From an uncultured Eubacteriales bacterium (GTDB taxonomy: Bacteria; Bacillota; Clostridia; Oscillospirales; UMGS1783), in the NCBI GenBank assembly GCA_905209135.1, contig CAJLRT010000032.1:1-9863 (forward strand): a DNA stretch of 9,863 nucleotides, read 5' to 3'. Position numbers and translations under genes: made by a program. Below are positions 1-6,120 of this stretch, one piece after another. The notes beneath the pieces are model-generated. The model was not told where the DNA came from and did not search any database. It saw only the letters and a program-made list of their open reading frames with translations. Positions within the stretch are counted from its first letter, which is position 1. Each line of letters starts with the position of its first letter.

Positions 1-16
1 GACGCTCTTCCGATCT
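1..16. other. Residual Illumina sequencing adapter at the contig edge
   Basis: The first 16 bases, GACGCTCTTCCGATCT, are identical to the 3' end of the standard Illumina TruSeq read-1 adapter. The reading frame of the permease gene is intact up to base 18 and matches its family there (an SxDKD motif). The homology stops where the adapter begins. I infer untrimmed adapter carried into the assembly, not biological sequence. Real genomic sequence starts at about base 17. Confidence 0.93.
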
Positions 17-548
17 CGTCTTTGTCGGAAGACACGGCGACCATGGCTTTTCCGTGCTTTGAATACTTGATGAACAGGGTGAGGGAGACCATGATAACGA
101 CGGTGAAAAGCACGTTGACAATCGTGGAACCCTGCACGGCGAACGTCTCCGTAATCTGCCATTTGAAATCAAGCGCGGCAATGGTGTACGATTTGTTTTC
201 TGAACCGAAGGCGAGAAGCGCCACATTCTGCAGGAAATAGCTCACGCCGATCGCCGTAATAAGCACTGCGAGAGACGATGCTTTCCGCAGCGGCTTATAC
301 GCCACCTTTTCGATGGTTACGCCAAGCAGCGTGCATACGGCGACCGCAACAACGATGGCGACGATAGGGGATATGCCGGCTATATTGGACAGCAGTTCAT
401 AGGTCGCGATTCCGCCGACCATGATAATGTCGCCGTGAGCGAAATTCAGCATTTTGGCAATGCCGTAAACCATGGTGTAACCCAAGGCGATCAGGGCGTA
501 CATGCTGCCCAGGCCGATTCCGCTGATAAGCGTATTGAGAAAAGCCAT
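17..548 (-). CDS. livH: Branched-chain amino acid ABC transporter permease, LivH type (3' end missing)
   Basis: Inner-membrane permease of a branched-chain-type amino acid importer. It would pair with a LivM-type permease and two ATPases, expected past the left edge. The 177 visible residues start with a first helix running into an SGIGLGSMYALIALG stretch. LNFAHGD follows at about residues 36-42, the classic LivH signature. Alternating hydrophobic segments come next, then a cytoplasmic loop with GKAMVAVSSDKD, which fits the family's GKAMRAVSQDKD element. ATG at 548-546 is preceded by GAGGTGA at a good distance. The family is about 290 residues, so over a third is missing because the contig ends in adapter. 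The gene lies 95 bases downstream of the binding-protein gene, on the same strand. The family assignment is firm. The exact substrate (branched-chain amino acids, amides or others) cannot be told from the sequence. Confidence 0.93.
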
Positions 549-588
549 TATTTCACCTCAAACACTGATTTTATCCGGTAATTATACC

Positions 589-623
589 CGGGCGGTACCG
601 CAAAAAGAATACGGTACCGCCCG
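589..623 (-). promoter_or_regulatory. Intercistronic hairpin between the binding-protein and permease genes
   Basis: The arms CGGGCGGTACCG (589-600) and CGGTACCGCCCG (612-623) are a perfect 12-bp inverted repeat around an 11-base loop. On the minus strand, which is the transcript, the stem is followed by GGTATAATTACC and not by a U-run. It is therefore not a typical intrinsic terminator. Similar hairpins between binding-protein and permease genes of ABC operons often protect the upstream mRNA or cause partial termination, giving more binding protein than permease. That role is inferred here. Confidence 0.7.
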
Positions 624-643
624 TCTTAAAATCTGTTCAGTTT

Positions 644-1813
644 TTAGTCCATGGACTGGTAAGCGCCATCTACAATTTTGACGGCCTTGGCGTCCTTGTT
701 GGGTTCGCCGTCCTCGCCCCATGTGATCGTTCCGGTAACGCCCTCAACGGTGATCTGCGTCATAACGGCCAGAATTTCGTCGCAAAGGTCGGAAGCGGAG
801 ATGCTGGCGTCACTGATATCGGCTTTTTCAAGAGCCGCCTTAATGGCATAGATAGCGTCGTAGCTTGCCGCTGCAAACTGGGTCGGGGTCTCATCGTACG
901 CGGCTTCATACGCGCTGACAAAGGCCTGGGATTTCTCGTCGCTGGCATCGGGGGCAAAGCCGGTCAGGAGCATGACGCCGTCGGCGAGGTCCGCGTCCGC
1001 GTCCAGCTGTTTCACAAGTCCGTCAAGACCGTCGCAGCCGAAATACTTGAAATCATAGCCGGCTTTGGCCGCCTGCTGGATGACAAGCGCAGCCTGCTGA
1101 TAATAGAAGGGGAGGTATACCAGCTCGGCGCCGCTTTCGCTGATCTTCTGCAGGGCCACAGAAAAGTCGGTATTATTGGAGGAGGTGAAAGACTGCACGG
1201 AAACGATTTCCAGTCCCTTTTCCTTGGCGGTGGCGTCGAACGTCTCGTAGATACCGGAGGAGTAAACGTCGGAACTGTCATAGATGACGGCAATCTTTTT
1301 CGCAAGGTTGTTGTCCGCGATGTACTGCGCGGAAGCATTGCCCTGGTTCGGGTCGTTGAAGCAAACGCGTACGGCGTTATCGCTGGAAATGCAGTCTTTC
1401 GCCGTAGCGGAAGGCGTGATCAGGAACATGTTGTTTGACGCCGCCTCTTCCACAACGGATACGCAGGGGATGGAAGTAACCGGGCCGAGGAAGACTTTGC
1501 AGCCGTCGTCAACGCATTTATTGTAGGCGTTTACGCTCTTCTGCGCATCGTTTTCATCGTCCTGGAAGTTCAGCTTGAAAGTGATACCGTTGACGCCGCC
1601 CGCTTCATTGATTTCGTTAATCGCGAGTTCCGCGCCGTTCTTTACGGCGATACCGTATATGGCAGTGCTGCCTGTAAGCGGCCCCGCGCCGCCGATCATC
1701 AGCTCATTGGCGCCCGACCCGGCAGTCCCGGAACCGCCGCCGCAGCCGGAGAAACAGGACAGCGTCATCAGCGCGCCCAAAACAATAGCGATCAGTCTTT
1801 TCGTCTTCATCAT
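644..1813 (-). CDS. livJ: Branched-chain-type amino acid ABC transporter substrate-binding lipoprotein
   Basis: Extracellular solute-binding protein of the Leu/Ile/Val-binding (LivJ/LivK, periplasmic-binding type 1) family, 389 residues, a normal length. The N-terminus has lysine and arginine followed by a hydrophobic core. A lipobox-like FSGC ends at Cys24, the likely lipidated residue, and a Gly/Ser/Ala linker follows. Cys20 is a less likely alternative. IGGAGPLTGSTAIYG (about 40-54) opens the first lobe, QDDEND lies near 84-89, and TPSAT (133-137) matches the family segment that binds the amino acid backbone. FGCDGLDG lies in the second lobe. Two ATGs are adjacent (1813 and 1810). GGAAGG lies 6 bases before the first, so I chose that one. 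It is first in the operon and followed by the permease gene. Family is clear; which ligand it binds is not. Confidence 0.94.
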   Translation of the reverse strand: MMKTKRLIAIVLGALMTLSCFSGCGGGSGTAGSGANELMIGGAGPLTGSTAIYGIAVKNGAELAINEINEAGGVNGITFKLNFQDDENDAQKSVNAYNKCVDDGCKVFLGPVTSIPCVSVVEEAASNNMFLITPSATAKDCISSDNAVRVCFNDPNQGNASAQYIADNNLAKKIAVIYDSSDVYSSGIYETFDATAKEKGLEIVSVQSFTSSNNTDFSVALQKISESGAELVYLPFYYQQAALVIQQAAKAGYDFKYFGCDGLDGLVKQLDADADLADGVMLLTGFAPDASDEKSQAFVSAYEAAYDETPTQFAAASYDAIYAIKAALEKADISDASISASDLCDEILAVMTQITVEGVTGTITWGEDGEPNKDAKAVKIVDGAYQSMD

Positions 1814-1867
1814 GTTTTACCTTCCTTTTATGAAATATATAAATATTTATTGAACGCTGGTTATGAA

Positions 1868-1895
1868 AAAATAATACCGTTTATTGATATGTCAA
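1868..1895 (-). promoter_or_regulatory. Candidate promoter of the transporter operon
   Basis: On the minus strand a perfect TTGACA (1895-1890) could be a -35 box. The matching -10 is unclear: TATTTT (1873-1868) gives a 16-base spacer but a weak box, and TATTAT (1876-1871) is a better box but only 13 bases away. The implied transcript start, near 1861, would leave a leader of about 50 bases. The -35 box lies inside an inverted repeat. Confidence 0.35.
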
Positions 1896-1897
1896 TA
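1882..1897. repeat. Inverted repeat TATTGA-N4-TCAATA, possible operator
   Basis: TATTGA (1882-1887) and TCAATA (1892-1897) form a perfect 6-bp dyad around four bases. A second, overlapping dyad follows at once (ATTG-TT-CAAT, 1897-1906), making a cluster of TTGA half-sites. The first dyad overlaps the candidate -35 box of the transporter operon, a position that would suit a repressor. In AT-rich DNA such short dyads also arise by chance, so this is tentative. Confidence 0.35.
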
Positions 1898-2038
1898 TTG
1901 TTCAATCTTACTACATTTAAGGCGAAATTTCAATACCCCAAAGGTGCCCAGATTAAATTTTCATGAATAAATTGAATGCCGAGTCGAAAGCGGCGGTCCG
2001 TCTGGCTGGTTATCCTTGTAAAATACTACTTGCATATT

Positions 2039-2067
2039 TTGTGAAAGCGCGCTAAACTCTCTATATA
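2039..2067 (+). promoter_or_regulatory. Candidate promoter of the MerR-family regulator gene
   Basis: TTGTGA (2039-2044) and TATATA (2062-2067) are separated by 17 bases. Each matches four of six consensus positions. Transcription would start near 2074, just before the GGGAGG ribosome binding site, giving a very short leader. An alternative pair, TTGCAT (2030-2035) and TAAACT (2053-2058), also has a 17-base spacer. Neither is strong. Confidence 0.3.
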
Positions 2068-2086
2068 TTGATTGTGGGAGGACGGC

Positions 2087-2932
2087 ATGAAAGAGGATTT
2101 GTTGCCCATTGGCAAGATGGCAAAACTGAACCGCGTCTCAATTTCAACTTTGCGTTTATATGATGAAAAAGGTCTGTTGAAGCCCCGATATACCGATCCT
2201 GACACCGGGTATAGATATTATGACATTTATCAAAACGCGCGTTTGGACATGATTGCGTACATGAAAGAGCTGGGGATGAGCCTTTCAGAAATTGCCGAGA
2301 TTTTTCAAAAGGAAGATCTCACGCTGATCGAAGATATATTGGCGAAAAAAAATGAACAGATTCATGCGCAGATCCGGCAGCTCAAGGCCCGGCACGACGC
2401 GGTGGAACGCGCGATTGTATCTATTGAACGGTATCGGAAAGCGCCCGCTACGGGGACGATGTCGCTGGAATACATCGATCAGCGCTATATATGGGGCATG
2501 CCATGCTCCTCCAATTTTTACAGCAGCGATATGCGCTGCTTTGAAAAGGTGCTGCTGGAGTTTCATTGGGCTTTGGAAAAAAATAATTTTCAGCAGATCC
2601 ACTCCTATAACATCGGTACGACTATTGCAAAAGAAGACTTTGCAAACGACAGGTTTATCGCAAATCAGATTTTTATTTTTGCGACGCGCCATGAGCATAA
2701 CGCGCATAAGACGCTGCAAATTATCGAAAGCGGAATGTACGCCTGTACATACCTTGACAATTACGACGATGAAATCGACTGCGCCAGAAAGCTGAAACAA
2801 TACTGCGAACAAAACCGCTATACAATCGCCGGCGATTATATCTGCGAAGTGATGACCGGGTTTAACGTTTTCAACAGCGATCACCGCAGTATGTTCCTGA
2901 AACTCCAGATCCCTGTCGAGTTTCCCAAATAA
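2087..2932 (+). CDS. MerR-family transcriptional activator with a C-terminal effector-type domain
   Basis: DNA-binding regulator of 281 residues. Residues 5-75 are a MerR winged helix-turn-helix: PIGKMAKL, then STLRLYDEKGLL (20-31), then GYRYY (41-45), all family hallmarks. A charged helix at about 80-120 is the dimerising coiled coil. The remaining 160 residues resemble in size and position the BmrR/BltR/GyrI-like ligand-binding domain, so it probably senses a small organic molecule and not a metal; no metal-binding cysteine cluster is seen. I use ATG 2087 because GGGAGG (2076-2081) lies 5 bases before it. An in-frame TTG at 2072 would place that Shine-Dalgarno sequence inside the gene. The gene sits directly upstream of a 19-bp-spacer promoter and the dehydrogenase, its likely target. 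It is also divergent from the amino acid transporter. The ligand is unknown. Confidence 0.9.
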   Translation: MKEDLLPIGKMAKLNRVSISTLRLYDEKGLLKPRYTDPDTGYRYYDIYQNARLDMIAYMKELGMSLSEIAEIFQKEDLTLIEDILAKKNEQIHAQIRQLKARHDAVERAIVSIERYRKAPATGTMSLEYIDQRYIWGMPCSSNFYSSDMRCFEKVLLEFHWALEKNNFQQIHSYNIGTTIAKEDFANDRFIANQIFIFATRHEHNAHKTLQIIESGMYACTYLDNYDDEIDCARKLKQYCEQNRYTIAGDYICEVMTGFNVFNSDHRSMFLKLQIPVEFPK

Positions 2933-2950
2933 ATATTTGTTTTTTCATGC

Positions 2951-2981
2951 TTGACTCTACTGCGGGTTGAGGGTTTATAAT
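2951..2981 (+). promoter_or_regulatory. MerR-type promoter with 19-bp spacer upstream of the dehydrogenase
   Basis: TTGACT (2951-2956) and a perfect TATAAT (2976-2981) are exactly 19 bases apart. This is 2 bases longer than optimal and is the hallmark of promoters that MerR-family activators untwist. Inside lies an imperfect dyad, ACTCT (2954-2958) and AGGGT (2970-2974), 4 of 5 positions paired. Its sequence and off-centre placement resemble the operators of BmrR-like activators. Transcription would start near 2988, giving a leader of about 54 bases. That leader has a small 6-bp hairpin (3001-3006 with 3017-3022) and a strong AAAGGAGG at 3027-3034. Control by the adjacent MerR protein is inferred. 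Confidence 0.8.
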
Positions 2982-3041
2982 CTAGTTAATAATTAAAACT
3001 CCTGCAGGAAACACTATGCAGGGAATAAAGGAGGTTGTTTT

Positions 3042-4067
3042 ATGGATAAGATCAAAGTTGTGCAGTATGGCTGCGGTAAAATGGCAAAGTACACCCTGCG
3101 GTATCTCTACGAACACGGCGCGCAAATCGTTGGCGCGATCGATGTGAACCCTGAAATTGTCGGTATGGACGTCGGCGATTTCGCCGAACTCGGGGTAAAG
3201 ACCGGCATCCTGATTTCCAACGATGCGGATCAGGTTCTCGACGGGTGCGACGCAGACGTCGCCATCGTAACGTTGTTCAGCTTTATCGGCGATATTTACG
3301 ACCATGTGGAAAAGTGCGTATCCCGCGGTATCAATGTGATCACCACCTGCGAGGAAGCCATTTATCCCTGGGTCACTTCCGCCGCGCAGATTAACCGGCT
3401 GGACGCCCTGGCCAAGGAGAATAACTGTACCATTACCGGGTCGGGAATGCAGGATATTTTCTGGATCAATATCGTCGCCATGGTTGCCAGCGGCTGCCAC
3501 AAGCTGACGAAGATCAAGGGCGCGTACAGCTATAATGTCGAGGATTATGGTCTGGCGCTGGCTGAGGCGCACGGCTGCAATTTGACAAAAGAAGAATTTG
3601 AAGCGAAAATTGCCCATCCCGCCGAGTTTGAGCCGTCCTATGCCTGGAACGCCAGCGAAGCGCTGTGCAACAAACTTGGCCTTACCATTCAGTCCATCTC
3701 GCAGAAGCACGTCCCCTACATTGTGGACCATGATGTTTACAGCGCAACTCTGGGGCAGACGATAGCGGCAGGCAAATGTATCGGCATGTCCGCCGTGGTG
3801 ACGATAGAAACCTTGCAGGGCATCACGATTGAGGAAGAGACGATAGGCAAGGTGTACGGACCGGAAGACGGAGATATGTGCGACTGGTGGCTGACCGGAG
3901 AGCCCAATACGGAGTTCCATGTCGTAAAGCCGGCAACAGTCGAGCACACCTGCGCCACGGTTGTCAACCGCATTCCCTCCCTGCTGCTTGCGCCGGCAGG
4001 CTATGTGACTTGCGACCAGTTGGAGCCCCACTCCTATCTGACTTATCCGATGGAGTATTATTTATAA
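3042..4067 (+). CDS. NAD(P)-dependent dehydrogenase, DapB / 2,4-diaminopentanoate dehydrogenase-like
   Basis: Cytoplasmic oxidoreductase of 341 residues. The N-terminal Rossmann fold begins [13 protein letters not shown] (GxGxxA, residues 10-15). Asp34 ends the second strand ([10 protein letters not shown]), favouring NAD+ over NADP+. VGDFAELG and the D-x-D-VAIVT strand near 70-77 follow the dihydrodipicolinate-reductase N-terminal pattern. GSGMQD (133-138) marks the hinge into a large C-terminal domain of about 200 residues. The length and layout match 2,4-diaminopentanoate dehydrogenase (ornithine fermentation) and the many uncharacterised relatives usually labelled dihydrodipicolinate reductase. 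It is too long to be true DapB (about 250-270). No ornithine aminomutase or thiolase genes are nearby, so the substrate is open; an amino acid or diamino acid is a guess. ATG 3042 follows GGAGG by 7 bases. It is transcribed alone between a MerR-type promoter and a strong terminator. Confidence 0.8.
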   Translation: MDKIKVVQYGCGKMAKYTLRYLYEHGAQIVGAIDVNPEIVGMDVGDFAELGVKTGILISNDADQVLDGCDADVAIVTLFSFIGDIYDHVEKCVSRGINVITTCEEAIYPWVTSAAQINRLDALAKENNCTITGSGMQDIFWINIVAMVASGCHKLTKIKGAYSYNVEDYGLALAEAHGCNLTKEEFEAKIAHPAEFEPSYAWNASEALCNKLGLTIQSISQKHVPYIVDHDVYSATLGQTIAAGKCIGMSAVVTIETLQGITIEEETIGKVYGPEDGDMCDWWLTGEPNTEFHVVKPATVEHTCATVVNRIPSLLLAPAGYVTCDQLEPHSYLTYPMEYYL

Positions 4068-4083
4068 TCTGTGTCCTTCCATG

Positions 4084-4110
4084 CCCCGGAGCAGTTTGCT
4101 CCGGGGTTTT
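4084..4110 (+). terminator. Intrinsic terminator after the dehydrogenase gene
   Basis: CCCCGGAGC (4084-4092) and GCTCCGGGG (4098-4106) form a perfect 9-bp GC-rich stem around an AGTTT loop. TTTT follows, then CCTGTTTT. It begins 16 bases after the dehydrogenase stop codon. On the opposite strand the stem is not followed by a T-run, so it looks one-directional. Confidence 0.92.
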
Positions 4111-4154
4111 CCTGTTTTGCCGCGCAATTCCGGGGAAATGCGCGGGACGGAGAA

Positions 4155-4176
4155 AGCGCCGGAGAACAGGGGCGCT
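4155..4176 (-). terminator. Weak hairpin downstream of the ANTAR gene, possible operon terminator
   Basis: AGCGCC and GGCGCT (4155-4160 and 4171-4176) can form a 6-bp stem with a 10-base loop. Read on the minus strand it is followed only by TTCTCCGTCC, not a true U-run. It lies about 90 bases past the ANTAR stop codon. The stretch 4111-4267 otherwise holds no gene or clear signal. This is the best terminator candidate for the nitrogen operon, but it is poor. Confidence 0.2.
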
Positions 4177-4267
4177 GCTGCGGCTGCAGACGGAATCCCC
4201 GCCCGCCGCCGGATTGGATGGAGAATGGAAAGTACAGGATGGAAAGGGAACTTGCCGTTCGGTGCTT

Positions 4268-4855
4268 TTATTGCGAATACAGCTTTATAATTTCCGCGGC
4301 AATTTCGCGCCGTGTGACGCAGCGGTCCATTGCCTGTTTTTCGATATACCGGTGCGCTTCGGGTTCATCCATTTTCAGTTCGCGTATCAGCAGCCATTTG
4401 GCTTTGTTCACGATGCGGATCTCCTCCATTTTTTCTTCTATGGAAACCGACTTTTTCTCAAATTTCCTCAGCCGCTCCCTGGCGCTTTCCATCCATTGCA
4501 GGGCGGTTTCCATGGCGTGTTTGGAGATGGGCCTGGAAAGGGTAAATACGCCGTGCTGTGCGACTCGGTCATGAATTTCCGCGTGCAGGTCGGCGCGGAC
4601 CAGGAGGAGAACGACAGTGTTGGCGGAGTTGCAGGCGTCGATGGCGAATCGCGTGCCCGGTCCGTCGGGAAGCGGGGCGTTGATAATGATATAGTCGTAC
4701 GCCCGTTCAGCAACCGCCCTTTTTGCCGCGCTGATACTGGATACAGTAAGAGCCGGGCTGTATTTAGCACAGGGGAGCAGGGAGGACAAGCCGGCGTTGA
4801 AGTTCTCCGCCGCGGATGCGATCAGAACACTATACGCCCGTTCTTCCAGGTGCAT
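4268..4855 (-). CDS. ANTAR-domain antitermination regulator with degenerate receiver domain
   Basis: RNA-binding regulator of 195 residues. Residues 8-120 have the fold pattern of a response-regulator receiver, but the key residues are changed. The phosphoacceptor Asp is Asn59 (YDYIIINAPLPDG), the acidic pair after the first strand is absent (LIASAAEN), and the conserved Lys is Arg108 (SRP). A charged helix (about 121-145) leads to an ANTAR domain (about 133-190) with conserved NKAK (150-153), the Ala/Glu-rich second helix and QAMDR (174-178). ANTAR proteins bind paired hairpins in leader RNA and prevent termination, typically of nitrogen genes. Without a phosphoacceptor it is probably controlled by protein or ligand binding. 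It lies last in the GS/glutamate synthase operon, 35 bases after the synthetase gene, with AAAGGAGGGG before ATG 4855. It probably regulates this operon, whose leader is outside the window. Confidence 0.9.
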   Translation of the reverse strand: MHLEERAYSVLIASAAENFNAGLSSLLPCAKYSPALTVSSISAAKRAVAERAYDYIIINAPLPDGPGTRFAIDACNSANTVVLLLVRADLHAEIHDRVAQHGVFTLSRPISKHAMETALQWMESARERLRKFEKKSVSIEEKMEEIRIVNKAKWLLIRELKMDEPEAHRYIEKQAMDRCVTRREIAAEIIKLYSQ

Positions 4856-4890
4856 TTTGCCTCTCCCCTCCTTTCTGGCTGTAAAAAAGT

Positions 4891-6105
4891 CTATCTGCGG
4901 CAGTATGAATCCAAAATAGCAGCGGGCAGATGTTCTTTTATAAACGCGCTTTCCGCTGCCGCTTTACAGGCGGAACTGAAATCTGCCGGCAGGCGCTGGA
5001 TGTGTTTTATTCTGGTGCCGCCGGCCTTGAAGAGATTGAAGTCAGCGGCGTCCGGCAGGGTGAGCCTGTTGTTTATGCCGTAGATTCCGGCATAAATCAT
5101 CAGGGCAAACGCCAGGTATGGGTTTGCCGCCGGGTCGGGAGAGCGCAGCTCTGCCCGGCGGTATTCGCCGGTCGCTGCCGGGACCCTGATTAACTGGGAG
5201 CGATTTTCATGCGACCAGGATATATAGGCCGGCGCCTTGCAGTTTCCCAAACGCGCAAAGGAGTTTTCCGTAGGGTTCAAAAACGCGGTCATATCCGCGG
5301 CTTTGTCCAGTATGCCCGCGATCATTTCACCGAGATGATCCGAACCGTCGTCCGCCTTGACCGATATATTGATGTGAAAACCATTTCCCGGCTCGTTGGG
5401 GAGAGGCTTTGCGCTGAAGTCCGCCCACAAACCATTGCGGCGCGCCACTGTCTTTACAACGGTCTGAAAGGTCTGTGCATTGTCGGCCGCGGTCAGCGCG
5501 TCGGAATAGCGGAAGTCAATTTCATTCTGTCCGGGGCCTTCTTCGTGATGAGAGCTTTCCGGGCGTATCCCCATCTGCTCCAGGGTAAGGCAGATTTCAC
5601 GCCGGATATTTTCCCCGCCGTCTTCCGGGGCAATGTCCATATATCCGGCCCTGTCATAGGGGTTTTTCGTCGGTTCTCCGGTTTCGTCCAGTTTAAACAG
5701 ATAGAACTCCTGTTCAGCGCCAAAGAAAAAACGGTATCCGGCTCGTGCCGCATCTGCGACCGCCTGTTTCAGAATTCTTCTCGTGTCGCATGCAAAGGGC
5801 TGCCCGTCCGGATGGGAGATGCGGGTAAACATGCGTACGACCCTGCCGTGTTCGGGCCGCCACGGGAGCGGCGCCAGGGTTTCAGACTCCGGGTGCAGCA
5901 GTAAATCGGAATGCGTCTCGTCTCCAAAACCGGCGATGGCGGAAGCATCAAAGGCAATGCCGTATTCAAACGCGCGAGGGAGCTCCGCCGAATTGATGGA
6001 GATGTTTTTTTGCCGGCCGAATACGTCGCAGAACGAAAGGCGGACAAACTTCACGTCTTCCTCCTGCACATACTGCATGACCTCTTGTTTTGAATACTTC
6101 ATCAT
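4891..6105 (-). CDS. glnA: Glutamine synthetase, short clostridial type
   Basis: ATP-dependent ligation of ammonia to glutamate. The 404 residues hold the N-terminal beta-grasp (VRLSFCDVFGRQKNISI, about 21-37), the FDASAIAGFGDE loop (52-63), and the metal ligands in GAEQEF (E131, E133). HHEEGPGQNEIDFRY (186-200) and GNGFHIN (240-246) follow, then NRSQLIRVP and RRAELRSPDPAANPYLAFA in the C-terminal part. No adenylylation Tyr loop is present, and it is about 60 residues shorter than ordinary type I enzymes. The flap motif that is normally GYEAP reads NCKAP, so the glutamate acting as catalytic base appears to be Lys. The same alignment puts Ala56 at an ammonium-site Ser. Two ATGs start the gene (6105, 6102); GGAAGGG lies just upstream and suits either. 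It follows the GXGXG gene by 15 bases. Context strongly favours ammonia assimilation; a related gamma-glutamyl ligase is possible. Confidence 0.9.
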   Translation of the reverse strand: MMKYSKQEVMQYVQEEDVKFVRLSFCDVFGRQKNISINSAELPRAFEYGIAFDASAIAGFGDETHSDLLLHPESETLAPLPWRPEHGRVVRMFTRISHPDGQPFACDTRRILKQAVADAARAGYRFFFGAEQEFYLFKLDETGEPTKNPYDRAGYMDIAPEDGGENIRREICLTLEQMGIRPESSHHEEGPGQNEIDFRYSDALTAADNAQTFQTVVKTVARRNGLWADFSAKPLPNEPGNGFHINISVKADDGSDHLGEMIAGILDKAADMTAFLNPTENSFARLGNCKAPAYISWSHENRSQLIRVPAATGEYRRAELRSPDPAANPYLAFALMIYAGIYGINNRLTLPDAADFNLFKAGGTRIKHIQRLPADFSSACKAAAESAFIKEHLPAAILDSYCRR

Positions 6106-6120
6106 TCTGCCCTTCCTTTT

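Larger units (their letters stand above)
1814..2086. promoter_or_regulatory. AT-rich divergent intergenic region with no gene
   Basis: This 273-bp stretch separates the minus-strand transporter operon from the plus-strand MerR-type regulator. I see no credible coding sequence in it. It must hold both promoters. The half next to the transporter is rich in TTGA/TCAA half-sites. The half next to the regulator holds weaker promoter-like hexamers. No transcription terminator, riboswitch-like structure or mobile-element remnant was recognised. Confidence 0.6.

Noticed and set aside
581..609. TATAAT on the minus strand (586-581) as an internal promoter for the permease gene
   Set aside because: The hexamer at 17-base spacing is TTCTTT, a poor -35, and there is no extended -10 TG. 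It abuts the hairpin and is probably chance.
2072..2086. TTG at 2072 as the start of the MerR gene
   Set aside because: It would add five residues that overlap the GGGAGG ribosome binding site of ATG 2087, and it has no site of its own.
2982..4031. Minus-strand open frame of 349 codons
   Set aside because: It is antisense to the dehydrogenase gene, ends in the MerR-type promoter region and shows no domain. The plus-strand gene has a ribosome binding site, promoter and terminator.
3042..4067. Calling the dehydrogenase true dihydrodipicolinate reductase (dapB) of lysine synthesis
   Set aside because: It is about 70-90 residues too long, with a different C-terminal domain, and its MerR-type promoter and neighbours do not fit lysine biosynthesis.
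3878..5083. Plus-strand open frame of 401 codons
   Set aside because: It runs out of the dehydrogenase in another frame, through its terminator and antisense to the ANTAR and glutamine synthetase genes. Cys/Arg-rich composition typical of a shadow frame.
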